A DNA stretch of 14,060 bases from a candidate division LCP-89 bacterium (GCA_025774735.1 JALGZU010000035.1:1-14060), one strand, 5' to 3'. Numbered from the stretch's first letter, positions 7,961 through 14,060 are shown. Notes: generated from the sequence alone by a model not told the origin. Translations and numbers: made by a program.

Positions 7961-8764
7961 ATGAAATTCACCCTCAGGTTCCTACCCGTCCTTTTAATCA
8001 TCGCCCTTATAATCGGCTGCGCCACGGTGCCCATCACCGGGCGGCAGCAGTTGAGCCTGATCCCTCAGGCGGACCTCCTGGCGCTCAGCTTCAGCAGTTA
8101 CCTGCAGGTGCTGTCCGAATCGCAGTTGTCCCAGAATGACAGAGAGGTGCGGGCGATTCGGCGGGTCGGTAGCCGCATCGCCGAATCCGCGGAGACTTTC
8201 ATGCGGGAAAACGGCATGTCGAGGCAGATCCGGAACTACCAGTGGGAGTTCAACCTGATCGAGGACGACGACATAGTCAACGCCTGGTGCATGCCGGGCG
8301 GCAAGGTCGCCTTCTACACCGGCATCCTGCCCATCTGCGAAGACGAAGCCGGCATAGCCGTGGTCATGGGGCACGAAGTCGCTCACGCCCTGGCCAACCA
8401 CGGCGGCGAACGCATGAGCCAGGGGCTGATGACGCAACTGGGCGGCGTGGCGCTCGACGTGGCCCTGCAGGAGAAATCCGATGAAACCCGTATGCTTGCG
8501 ATGGCGGCTTTCGGTGTGGGCGCCCAGCTTGGCGTGCTTCTGCCCTACAGCCGCATGCACGAATCGGAAGGGGATCACATCGGTTTGATCCTGATGGCTC
8601 GAGCCGGTTACGATCCTAACGAAGCTGTCGATTTCTGGCAGCGCATGGACGCCCTCGGCGGCGCGGGAATTCCCGAATTCCTCTCCACCCATCCGTCCCA
8701 CGAAACCCGCATCGCTAAGTTGAAGGAGGATATTCCCGAAGCGATGCAGTATTATAATCCCTAA
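7961..8764 (+). CDS. M48-family zinc metalloprotease lipoprotein
   Basis: A 267-residue protein with a lipoprotein signal (LLIIALIIGC, lipidated Cys20), so it is expected on the periplasmic face of a membrane. The zinc site is HEVAH (138-142), with Glu201 in HESEGD as the expected third ligand. A Gly stands where many homologues have Ala (ESEAD). NAWCMPGGKVAFYTGIL (107-123) and THPSHETRI (243-251) are other M48 landmarks. Length and architecture match LoiP/YcaL-type M48 proteases involved in outer-membrane protein quality control. GGGG at 7951-7954, 6 nt upstream, supports the ATG at 7961; a TTG at 7949 is an unlikely alternative. The gene stands alone, with a promoter at 7883 and a terminator at 8811. 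Confidence 0.92.
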   Translation: MKFTLRFLPVLLIIALIIGCATVPITGRQQLSLIPQADLLALSFSSYLQVLSESQLSQNDREVRAIRRVGSRIAESAETFMRENGMSRQIRNYQWEFNLIEDDDIVNAWCMPGGKVAFYTGILPICEDEAGIAVVMGHEVAHALANHGGERMSQGLMTQLGGVALDVALQEKSDETRMLAMAAFGVGAQLGVLLPYSRMHESEGDHIGLILMARAGYDPNEAVDFWQRMDALGGAGIPEFLSTHPSHETRIAKLKEDIPEAMQYYNP

Positions 8765-8810
8765 TGACTCAGACAATCCTCTTTCGAGCCGGGACCTCCC
8801 TGTTAATTGG

Positions 8811-8838
8811 CCGGGACAGCTTGATGTCCCGGTTTTTT
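8811..8838 (+). terminator. Rho-independent terminator of the M48 protease gene
   Basis: The stem CCGGGACA (8811-8818) pairs with TGTCCCGG (8825-8832) around the loop GCTTGA. Six T residues follow (8833-8838). The next promoter begins only 2 nt later. Confidence 0.93.
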
Positions 8839-8840
8839 AC

Positions 8841-8869
8841 TTGCAAATGAATCTCCTGCGTTGTAAATT
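8841..8869 (+). promoter_or_regulatory. Promoter of the MFS transporter gene
   Basis: TTGCAA (8841-8846) and TAAATT (8864-8869) are separated by 17 nt. It lies directly after the terminator and 39 nt before the ATG at 8909. Confidence 0.68.
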
Positions 8870-8908
8870 AATCCCTCAATTACAACTAAACCGCAAGGAT
8901 CGATCCCC

Positions 8909-10288
8909 ATGACCGATACGAACGCCTCGACTGAGGAGACACAAGATCTGACATTACGAGAAAACCTGCGCCTGCTCCTGAAGGCATCCAAGGGCTTCTG
9001 GCTGGTCAACCAGATCAACTTTTTCGACGGGATCGCCTACTTCGGCATCCTCATGCTGCTGACGCGCTACCTGGGGCCGTCTGGACTGGGCATGTCGGAT
9101 CAAACTACAGGCCTCTCCGTGTCCGCGTACACCGGCCTGGTAACCCTGTTCATGTTCGGCGGGGGCTTCGTGTCGGACAAACTGGGCGTCCGTAACGCGC
9201 TCACCTGGTCGCTGATCGTCATCGGCGCCGGGCGGGTGCTCCTGTCAGGCGCTCCGGGGCTGGCAGAATACGGCATGAGCCATGCCGCCTCCTGGATCGG
9301 CCTGTTGATGATGGCGCTGGGCACCGGCGTGATGCAGCCGGCTCTGTACGCCGGGATCAAGGAATACACCGACCCGCGCACGGCGACCATCGGTTACGGG
9401 CTGCTTTATTCTATCATGAATCTGGGCATCGTGATGGAAAGCTTCATCTCGCCCTTAATCCGCTCCGACGCCACCTTCCTTAACCTGGGCTTCGCGGAGA
9501 TCATCGGTCTGGGGTGGGGAATCGGCGGAGTGTACTGGACAGCGGTGGCCATCACCGGCTTGATGCTGCTGATTCACATCACCTTCTTCACGAGGAGGGT
9601 AGAAGAGACCGACCGCACCGTCATCCCGGAAGAGAAAGAGGAAGGCGTCCCCGAAAAGACGTTCGTTGAAAAACTCAAGGAACTCCCTTTCGCCGATCCG
9701 CGCTTCATGTTGTTCATCTTTATTCTATTGCCGGTGCGCACCATCTTCGCCCACGACTTCCTGACGGTGCCGGACTATGTCTTCCGCTGCTTCCCCGAAG
9801 CGGTGTCGGCCAAGTACGAATGGATTCACGGCATGAATCCGTTGATCATCGTCATCTTCGTGCCTACCATCGCGGCGTTTACCCGCAAGGTTAAGATAAT
9901 CAACATGATGATCATCGGCACGGCGATCACGGCGACGATTCCCTTCATCCTGGTGCCGGGTCCGCATCTGGGGATGCTGTTGACCTACGTGACTATCTAT
10001 TCGCTGGGTGAAGCGGTCTGGTCGTCGCGCTTCCTCGAATACGTGGCCAACCTAGCTCCGGCGGGGAGGGTGGGAGCCTACATGGGCCTGGCGGGCATCC
10101 CCTGGTTCCTGGCCAAGTTCACCACGGGGCTCTACTCCGGTTCGATGATCGCCTACTTCATCCCTGAAGGCGGGCCGCACAACAGCGGCACCATGTGGCT
10201 GATCTACGCCTCCATCGCTTTGATAAGCCCGGTCTGTCTACTGATCCTCCGGAAATGGTTGATCAAGGGGGTGGGGGAGAAACATTAA
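8909..10288 (+). CDS. POT/PTR2-like MFS transporter
   Basis: A 459-residue polytopic membrane protein with about 12 hydrophobic segments and a charged central loop (RRVEETDRTVIPEEKEEGVPEK, residues ~227-248). FGGGFVSDKLGVRNALTW (83-100) fits the PTR2 signature of proton-coupled oligopeptide transporters. GTGVMQPALYAGIKE and GLLYSIMNLGIV follow in the expected place of the family's fourth and fifth helices. The first helix carries INFFDGIAYFG where canonical members have the ExxER-containing pattern, so proton coupling or substrate may differ. AAGGA at 8895-8899, 9 nt upstream, supports this start. Peptides are the default guess for substrate, but the altered motif makes that uncertain. It has its own promoter and stands in a GC-rich block. 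Confidence 0.82.
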   Translation: MTDTNASTEETQDLTLRENLRLLLKASKGFWLVNQINFFDGIAYFGILMLLTRYLGPSGLGMSDQTTGLSVSAYTGLVTLFMFGGGFVSDKLGVRNALTWSLIVIGAGRVLLSGAPGLAEYGMSHAASWIGLLMMALGTGVMQPALYAGIKEYTDPRTATIGYGLLYSIMNLGIVMESFISPLIRSDATFLNLGFAEIIGLGWGIGGVYWTAVAITGLMLLIHITFFTRRVEETDRTVIPEEKEEGVPEKTFVEKLKELPFADPRFMLFIFILLPVRTIFAHDFLTVPDYVFRCFPEAVSAKYEWIHGMNPLIIVIFVPTIAAFTRKVKIINMMIIGTAITATIPFILVPGPHLGMLLTYVTIYSLGEAVWSSRFLEYVANLAPAGRVGAYMGLAGIPWFLAKFTTGLYSGSMIAYFIPEGGPHNSGTMWLIYASIALISPVCLLILRKWLIKGVGEKH

Positions 10289-10303
10289 TCGGATCAGAAA
10301 ACC

Positions 10304-10332
10304 TTGACAATGTCATTCGTATCCCGTATATT
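10304..10332 (+). promoter_or_regulatory. Consensus-like promoter of the small membrane-protein gene
   Basis: TTGACA (10304-10309) and TATATT (10327-10332) are separated by 17 nt, the closest match to the sigma70 consensus in the window. It starts 15 nt after the transporter stop. The leader to the ATG at 10419 is about 80 nt. Confidence 0.85.
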
Positions 10333-10418
10333 CGCAAACGGAGAACCTGCCTCACTGCCTCAATCTCTCGCTTCTCCTTTCCTGAAAAATAACCACCATT
10401 ATCTGAAAGGAGTGTACC

Positions 10419-10673
10419 ATGCGTTTTAACGTCAAAGCGATGGCACTGACGGCCGCCATCTTCTGTGGAGGCGCCGTCCTCTTGGTGACCTGGTGGCTCA
10501 TCATCCTCGGGCACGGCGGCACCGAGTTCATCCTCAGCCGCGCCTATCCCGGTTACGCCGTCACGCCGCTGGGCAGCCTGATCGGCCTGGTCTGGGGATT
10601 CGTCGACGGTCTGATCTGCGGAGCCATCTTCGCCTGGCTGTACAACCTCTTTGCTCCGAAGGAGGCGGCTTAA
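10419..10673 (+). CDS. Small two-helix membrane protein (sometimes labelled holin-like)
   Basis: An 84-residue protein with two membrane segments, about residues 8-32 (ALTAAIFCGGAVLLVTWWLII) and 52-77 (LGSLIGLVWGFVDGLICGAIFAWLYNLF). They are joined by a short loop with a conserved-looking SRAYPGYAVTPLGS. AAAGGAG at 10406-10412, 6 nt before the ATG, is a very good ribosome site. I remember similar proteins with the core GSLIGLVWGFxDGxIxGAIFAWLYN from many bacterial genomes under automatic labels such as bacteriophage holin. No phage or lysis gene is next to this one, so a lysis role is not supported. It has a strong promoter of its own and a strong terminator, suggesting high, independent expression. 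Confidence 0.85.
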   Translation: MRFNVKAMALTAAIFCGGAVLLVTWWLIILGHGGTEFILSRAYPGYAVTPLGSLIGLVWGFVDGLICGAIFAWLYNLFAPKEAA

Positions 10674-10688
10674 TATCGCGCTATGTGC

Positions 10689-10717
10689 TGGCAGACAAAC
10701 CGTCTGCCATTTTTTTT
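10689..10717 (+). terminator. Rho-independent terminator of the small membrane-protein gene
   Basis: The stem TGGCAGAC (10689-10696) pairs with GTCTGCCA (10702-10709) around the loop AAACC. Eight T residues follow (10710-10717). It resembles the terminator at 5579 and abuts the T9SS tail scar. Confidence 0.92.
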
Positions 10718-10719
10718 AT

Positions 10720-10785
10720 TTATATATAGCCCAGGTTCACACCGGCGGTAGCATAGCACAACAGAAAGTAGTCTACTTAAAATGA
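10720..10785 (+). pseudogene. Orphan 3' end of a T9SS sorting domain (gene remnant)
   Basis: These 22 codons read LYIAQVHTGGSI followed by AQQKVVYLK and a TGA stop. The end is identical to the last nine residues of both propeller proteins, and LYIA aligns with their IYIA. Upstream the match stops at the T-run of the preceding terminator; there is no start codon, ribosome site or body. This is the scar of a T9SS cargo gene whose 5' part was deleted or replaced, probably when the small-membrane-protein unit came to lie here. The glycosyltransferase gene starts 13 nt after the stop. Confidence 0.8.
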
Positions 10786-10798
10786 TATCAAGAGGAAA

Positions 10799-12274
10799 AT
10801 GGAAACCACAAAACAACGCGCGCTGATTGGTTTTATCATCGCTGCCATGTATATAATAATAATATTAACCATACCGCACCAGGCACCAGGCCCCCGAGGT
10901 ACTGATAATGATTTTACCCTGATGTATTACCCGTCCCTGATGGACTTTAAACAGGACTTGAGGATTGATCATGCTTATAATACTCACGGCTTTACCTACT
11001 ATTTTGCACTGGTCATCGTAAGTGCACTGATCCCCGATGATATGGATATTCCCGGATGGGATATTTTCATCTCCGCGAGAATTATTTCAGCACTATCCAG
11101 TGGAATTGTTTTATTTCTGCTCGTTTTATGGATTGGCATCGTTCCAGGTGTGATTGCAGCCCTGTTGGTTGCTATCAATCCATTATTCCTAAACTATGCC
11201 TACCATCTGGGAACCGATCAACTCGGTATTGCACTATGCATAACCAGTGTCTACCTCTTATCCAGGGGGTGTAGATCCTGCTACCTCTTGAGTGGCTTAT
11301 TGTTCGGTTTGGCAGTCTGCGTGCGATATGAGTTCTTGATTGTTGTGATAGTGGCAGTAGTATATTTAGGATGGAAAAAGAGACTAATCCTTTTCATTGT
11401 TCCCCTGGTGGCTCTTCTCGTTCTCAATTTCATCATCGTTGATTTGCCCGGAGGTTTTGACGTTTTACCTTATAAATATTTCGGCAGAGGTATTGTCGGT
11501 CGAGATCATTTTGACCACTCAGAATATGATAATCTTTTTAAGATTCTTACAACCTCTCCTTTAAGGTTAATTCAAGTATACGTTCACGATTTGGCTCAGG
11601 TATTCATTGATTTGTGTGGAGGCATCGTTCTGGCTCCCTGTATTATAGGATTTCTTTTTGCTGTTTGGAAAAATAGGTATTACGCCTTAATAGGATTAGC
11701 TTTCCTCTTGCATATTCTATATGTGAATGCCCTTTTACCTCCCTCAACGAGATTACTTTTACTGGAAATAGTAGGTGTTACTGCAATTGGTTTCATTTCC
11801 ATACGGCGACACCTGATTGAAACGTCAATTTATAAACGATGGATTGTCCTTTTATGCCTGTTTGCCCCTTTTCTTATAGGGTATACTCAACAATCGTTCT
11901 TTACCTTCACAGGGAACTATTCAGATCCTGGAGATCATCTTCTGGAATTGCGAGAATTTATTAAACCGGGATCGCGAATCATGTCAATCCACAGGGGGGC
12001 CGCCTTTATAACAGGAAGTGAATGGATCATGTGGCCGGAGGATATAGAAAATATATACCAGTATTGCACCGAAAATAAGATTGATTTTGTCGTCTGGTCT
12101 AATGAATATGAAGCCAAATATCGTTCCGATTGGAAAAGTACCTTCGACGATCCGGAAAATGCGTATCCTGAGTTTATTATTGTGGATGAGGTTTCTGGAG
12201 TCGGATCGTTATTTAGAGTAAGTTTGAAGAACGACGGCGAAGTACTTCAAGATAGTGTTGCTAATGTTGAATAA
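10799..12274 (+). CDS. GT-C-type integral membrane glycosyltransferase (GT39-like)
   Basis: A 491-residue protein with a first membrane helix (residues 8-25) followed by an extracytoplasmic loop GTDNDFTLMYYPS holding Asp36 and Asp38. This is the place and style of the catalytic acidic residues of GT-C enzymes, which use lipid-phosphate sugar donors. About ten further hydrophobic segments follow to residue ~365, including NYAYHLGTDQLGIALCI. The soluble C-terminal part (RIMSIHRGAAFI, IENIYQYCTENKIDFVVWSNEYEAK) is typical of bacterial relatives. It probably adds a sugar to a lipid carrier, surface polysaccharide or protein; donor and acceptor are unknown. GAGG at 10792-10795 is only 3 nt from the ATG, a short spacing. 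No promoter was found. The gene is AT-rich (24/60 GC at 11461-11520), unlike the transporter block at 9181 (42/60), which suggests separate ancestry. Confidence 0.75.
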   Translation: METTKQRALIGFIIAAMYIIIILTIPHQAPGPRGTDNDFTLMYYPSLMDFKQDLRIDHAYNTHGFTYYFALVIVSALIPDDMDIPGWDIFISARIISALSSGIVLFLLVLWIGIVPGVIAALLVAINPLFLNYAYHLGTDQLGIALCITSVYLLSRGCRSCYLLSGLLFGLAVCVRYEFLIVVIVAVVYLGWKKRLILFIVPLVALLVLNFIIVDLPGGFDVLPYKYFGRGIVGRDHFDHSEYDNLFKILTTSPLRLIQVYVHDLAQVFIDLCGGIVLAPCIIGFLFAVWKNRYYALIGLAFLLHILYVNALLPPSTRLLLLEIVGVTAIGFISIRRHLIETSIYKRWIVLLCLFAPFLIGYTQQSFFTFTGNYSDPGDHLLELREFIKPGSRIMSIHRGAAFITGSEWIMWPEDIENIYQYCTENKIDFVVWSNEYEAKYRSDWKSTFDDPENAYPEFIIVDEVSGVGSLFRVSLKNDGEVLQDSVANVE

Positions 12275-12432
12275 AATCAGTCAAGTAGTATTGACCTGCT
12301 TCAAGCAACAGAGTTTAGGTTTGCATATTTCAGATATATGGTATGTAAGTTTATGAGTAGCAACATTGGCTTAAGCAGCAGTAAATAATTTCAATTGCTA
12401 CAAAGTGATAACTCGAGGTATTGCATTTCCCC

Positions 12433-12460
12433 AGCGGTCAGGAGTCCCCTCCTGACCGCT
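12433..12460. other. GTCAGG-type hairpin in the gap after the glycosyltransferase gene
   Basis: The 11-bp perfect stem AGCGGTCAGGA (12433-12443) pairs with TCCTGACCGCT (12450-12460) around the loop GTCCCC. The downstream tail TTTCCAC is a poor T-tract, so it is a weak terminator at best. Its core GTCAGG...CCTGAC recurs in the hairpin at 13952-13975. I see nothing else but AT-rich sequence in 12275-12432. Confidence 0.7.
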
Positions 12461-12502
12461 TTCCACATTCGAAGGTCAAATCCCAAAACTTTGTCGCTTT
12501 TG

Positions 12503-12530
12503 TTTTCCACTTTGCATTTTCCATTTTACA
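12503..12530. repeat. Four tandem heptamers (TTTTCCA-like)
   Basis: Four consecutive 7-bp units: TTTTCCA, CTTTGCA, TTTTCCA, TTTTACA. On the minus strand they read TGNAAAA or TGCAAAG. They end 8 nt beyond the portal stop codon. They resemble the short tandemly repeated heptamers found between genes in some bacteria. Confidence 0.7.
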
Positions 12531-12538
12531 TTGAGTCA

Positions 12539-13819
12539 TCAGACTCCTAACTTCCTTTTCCCCTCCTTTTTGGTGATATACCCCTTCTCGACCATCCCGT
12601 CGACGGTTTTAAAGTGAATGTCCTCGGCCTGAGCGCGCTCTAACAGGAACGGGTCCTGGTTCGGCGCGAAGACATGCTTCGCCTGAGCCTTGCAGCCTCG
12701 CAGTTTCAGCTCCGTGTTGCGCAGCCAGTCCGCCAGCGCCGTCCCCGACGCCTGGATGGAATCGACCTCCTGCATGAGTAAATTGTACTGGGCGCCCACC
12801 CAGTTCTGCGTGGTGCCGTGCGACCGACCCAGCACCCAGGGGAAGAGCTTCAGCGCGGTGATAACGTCCTCCAGAACCTGTTCCCGGTTGACCTTCCAGG
12901 TGAAGCTGCGCCCCTTCTCGCCGCCGATCACCGTCACCTCGACGTCTGACCAGGTGAAGAGGTTCTGGTCGGCTTCCAGCGATTTGAACTGGTCCACCGT
13001 CTGGTCGAAGTAGTTGTTGATGCGGGCGAGGTACTCCTCTTCGTTCTCGTTTTCGAAAGCTTGAGGCGGGGTGATTTTCACCTGCAGGCGAGGCGTGCCG
13101 GCGTTGTGGCTGGAGCGGGCCATGTCTTCTAAGAGCTTCTGTTCAATTTCCAGGACGAAGGGCACGGTCGCCAGCGGTTCGATGCCCGCCGGATTGGAGA
13201 CGTCCAGGCCGAGGGTGGTGTAGAAGGTTCGTTCGGGATTCAGCGGCCGTTCGGAACCGTCTTCCTCCTCGTAAGTTGCCTTCCAGCGTCCCGACCGCTC
13301 CCAGTGCACCTTGAACGGATCCAGCGTGCGGAAGTAGTCGATGCCCGAACCGTCCGGCTGGAGCACCAGTTCGCCGCAGAAGCGCCCCAGTGTGAAGAGC
13401 TCCAGGAACAGGGCATCCGTCAGCCGGGCGATGCCCTTATTGCGATGGTAGGGATTTTCCAGGATGCGGCTGTCCAGGTGATCCAGGATCTCCTGCGCCC
13501 GCTTGATCTCGGCTTCCGAACCGGTGATTTCCACCGATTGCGGCGTGCTGCAGAGCCGCGCCCAGGCCCAGACCGCCGCCGACACGATGGGGATGGTGTC
13601 ACGGAGATAACGGTAGAGCGACGCCCGGCCGCTGGGGATGTGAGTGGTCAATCCCCAGGCGCCGCCCGGAGACGACCGCCGGAACGCCTGCCACGCCGAG
13701 AAACCGGGCACTTGAGTGGTGTACCGGGTGCCTCTGGCTCGTGCAGCGGGGAGGGGTGTGATGAGCGGGCGGGGCTCTTCGGGATTGTTTTCCTGACGCT
13801 TCTTGGTTTTCCAGAACAT
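12539..13819 (-). CDS. Phage portal protein
   Basis: A 426-residue protein with the layout of phage portal proteins, which form the ring through which DNA enters the capsid. A basic, proline-rich N-terminus is followed by YLRDTIPIVSAAVWAWARLCSTP (~90-112), typical of the portal core start. FLELFTLGRFCGELVLQPDG and FRTLDPFKVHWERSGRW follow, the latter a usual beta region. Then come VPFVLEIEQKLLEDMARSSHNAGTPRLQVKITPP, a charged stretch around EEEYLARINNYFDQTVDQFK, and a C-terminal KGYITKKEGKRKLGV like the usual end of portals. GGAGG at 13826-13830, 6 nt from the ATG, supports the start. The frame is intact and complete. Terminase, capsid and tail genes are absent, and the nearest other head gene (protease) is 9.3 kb away. 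It lies in a very GC-rich stretch (45/60 at 13621-13680). Confidence 0.8.
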   Translation of the reverse strand: MFWKTKKRQENNPEEPRPLITPLPAARARGTRYTTQVPGFSAWQAFRRSSPGGAWGLTTHIPSGRASLYRYLRDTIPIVSAAVWAWARLCSTPQSVEITGSEAEIKRAQEILDHLDSRILENPYHRNKGIARLTDALFLELFTLGRFCGELVLQPDGSGIDYFRTLDPFKVHWERSGRWKATYEEEDGSERPLNPERTFYTTLGLDVSNPAGIEPLATVPFVLEIEQKLLEDMARSSHNAGTPRLQVKITPPQAFENENEEEYLARINNYFDQTVDQFKSLEADQNLFTWSDVEVTVIGGEKGRSFTWKVNREQVLEDVITALKLFPWVLGRSHGTTQNWVGAQYNLLMQEVDSIQASGTALADWLRNTELKLRGCKAQAKHVFAPNQDPFLLERAQAEDIHFKTVDGMVEKGYITKKEGKRKLGV

Positions 13820-13853
13820 GGTTGACCTCCGTTTCTATGATTCTTAGTGACTT

Positions 13854-13912
13854 GAAAAATTTTATGAAATCTCTTCCGGGGACTTGACTTTTGGGGAAAA
13901 GTGTTTTATATT
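13854..13912 (+). promoter_or_regulatory. Promoter of the gene at 14022, same type as at 3289-3346
   Basis: The -35 is TTGACT (13884-13889) and the -10 is TATATT (13907-13912), with a 17-nt spacer starting TTTGGGGAAAA. GAAAAATTTT (13854-13863) ends 20 nt upstream of the -35. All three elements match the promoter at 3289-3346. It diverges from the portal gene, whose ATG is 35 nt to the left of the A-tract. Confidence 0.85.
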
Positions 13913-13951
13913 GTGGGTACCGGGAGTGTCTGCTTGGGGTCGGTACGTGTG

Positions 13952-13975
13952 CCGTCAGGTCTCCGTACCTGACGG
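13952..13975 (+). other. Leader hairpin before the gene at 14022
   Basis: The stem CCGTCAGGT (13952-13960) pairs with ACCTGACGG (13967-13975) around the loop CTCCGT. It sits in the ~100-nt leader between the -10 at 13907 and the ATG at 14022. There is no T-run after it, so it is not a terminator. It may be a leader regulatory or stability element, or a copy of a dispersed palindrome (compare 12433-12460). It matches no riboswitch class I know. Confidence 0.6.
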
Positions 13976-14021
13976 TAAGAGGCGACGATTTGCAGGCTAT
14001 AGTTATAAATGGGAGGTTAAA

Positions 14022-14060
14022 ATGTCCCTGCGGAGACCGATGAGGATCGTCCTGGTGGGG
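14022..14060 (+). CDS. Start of an unidentified, probably exported protein (cut off by window)
   Basis: Thirteen codons are visible: MSLRRPMRIVLVG. GGGAGG at 14011-14016, 5 nt upstream, is a strong ribosome site. The basic start followed by IVLVG looks like the beginning of a signal peptide. Because its promoter matches that of the propeller gene at 3378, another T9SS cargo protein is a reasonable guess, but the product cannot be identified. Confidence 0.65.
   Translation, partial: MSLRRPMRIVLVG

Noticed and set aside
7994..8776. Minus-strand 260-codon frame opposite the M48 protease gene
   Set aside because: The plus strand carries a clear protease with signal, HEVAH and HPSHE motifs. The antisense frame is a composition effect and has no sensible start region.
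10419..10673. Holin of the same phage system as the portal and protease
   Set aside because: It has its own host-like promoter and terminator, lies on the other strand and belongs to a widespread small membrane-protein type. Nothing ties it to the phage genes.
12533..12546. Short palindrome GAGTC-ATCA-GACTC at the portal stop
   Set aside because: The 5-bp stem overlaps coding sequence and has no T-run. It is too short to call a terminator.
13304..13825. Plus-strand 173-codon frame opposite the portal gene
   Set aside because: It is the antisense shadow of the portal gene. It has no ribosome site, an arginine-rich composition typical of GC-rich antisense frames, and no recognisable domain.

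Overview
The window comes from a bacterium that exports proteins by the type IX secretion system (T9SS). Three genes end in, or keep, the type A C-terminal sorting domain, and a fourth survives only as a 22-codon scar. That points to the FCB superphylum. It is probably not a Bacteroidetes proper. Starts are preceded by strong GGAGG-type Shine-Dalgarno sites, and five promoters have sigma70-like TTGA--N17--TATATT spacing, whereas Bacteroidetes typically lack both. An uncultivated FCB lineage (Calditrichaeota, Zixibacteria, KSB1 or similar) is my inference; the exact phylum cannot be read from this window.

Layout. (1) 2-1191: 3' part of a secreted T9SS protein with a perfect 21-bp in-frame duplication, then a strong terminator. 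(2) 1296-2272: NmrA-type NAD(P)-binding protein, then a terminator shared with a convergent unit. (3) 2275-3278, minus strand: two translationally coupled phage-type genes, a prohead-protease-like protein and a small membrane/coiled-coil protein. (4) 3289-7891: two secreted beta-propeller proteins with T9SS tails; the second has about 14 LVIVD-type repeats. (5) 7883-10717: three single-gene units, each with its own recognisable promoter: an M48 metalloprotease lipoprotein, a POT-like MFS transporter and a two-helix membrane protein. (6) 10720-12460: a T9SS tail scar, then a low-GC GT-C-like membrane glycosyltransferase and a hairpin. (7) 12503-13819, minus strand: a heptamer repeat and an intact phage portal protein gene. 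(8) 13854-14060: promoter, leader hairpin and first 13 codons of a plus-strand gene.

Most genes are transcribed alone, and I see no single pathway joining them. The most unusual arrangement is that portal and protease genes, normally adjacent in a phage head module, are intact but more than 9 kb apart. Each starts beside a plus-strand promoter of nearly the same sequence (GAAAAATTTT, 19-20 nt, TTGACTTTTGGGGAA, TATATTGTG). This could be a split prophage, a dispersed gene-transfer-agent-like system, or an element that carries this promoter.

Base composition is mosaic. By hand count of 60-nt blocks, the protease-distal propeller body is about 35-38% GC and its sorting tail about 57-63%. The MFS block at 9181 is 70%, the glycosyltransferase block at 11461 is 40%, and the portal block at 13621 is 75%. 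This suggests patchwork assembly. No tRNA, rRNA, CRISPR array, transposase or integrase was seen.
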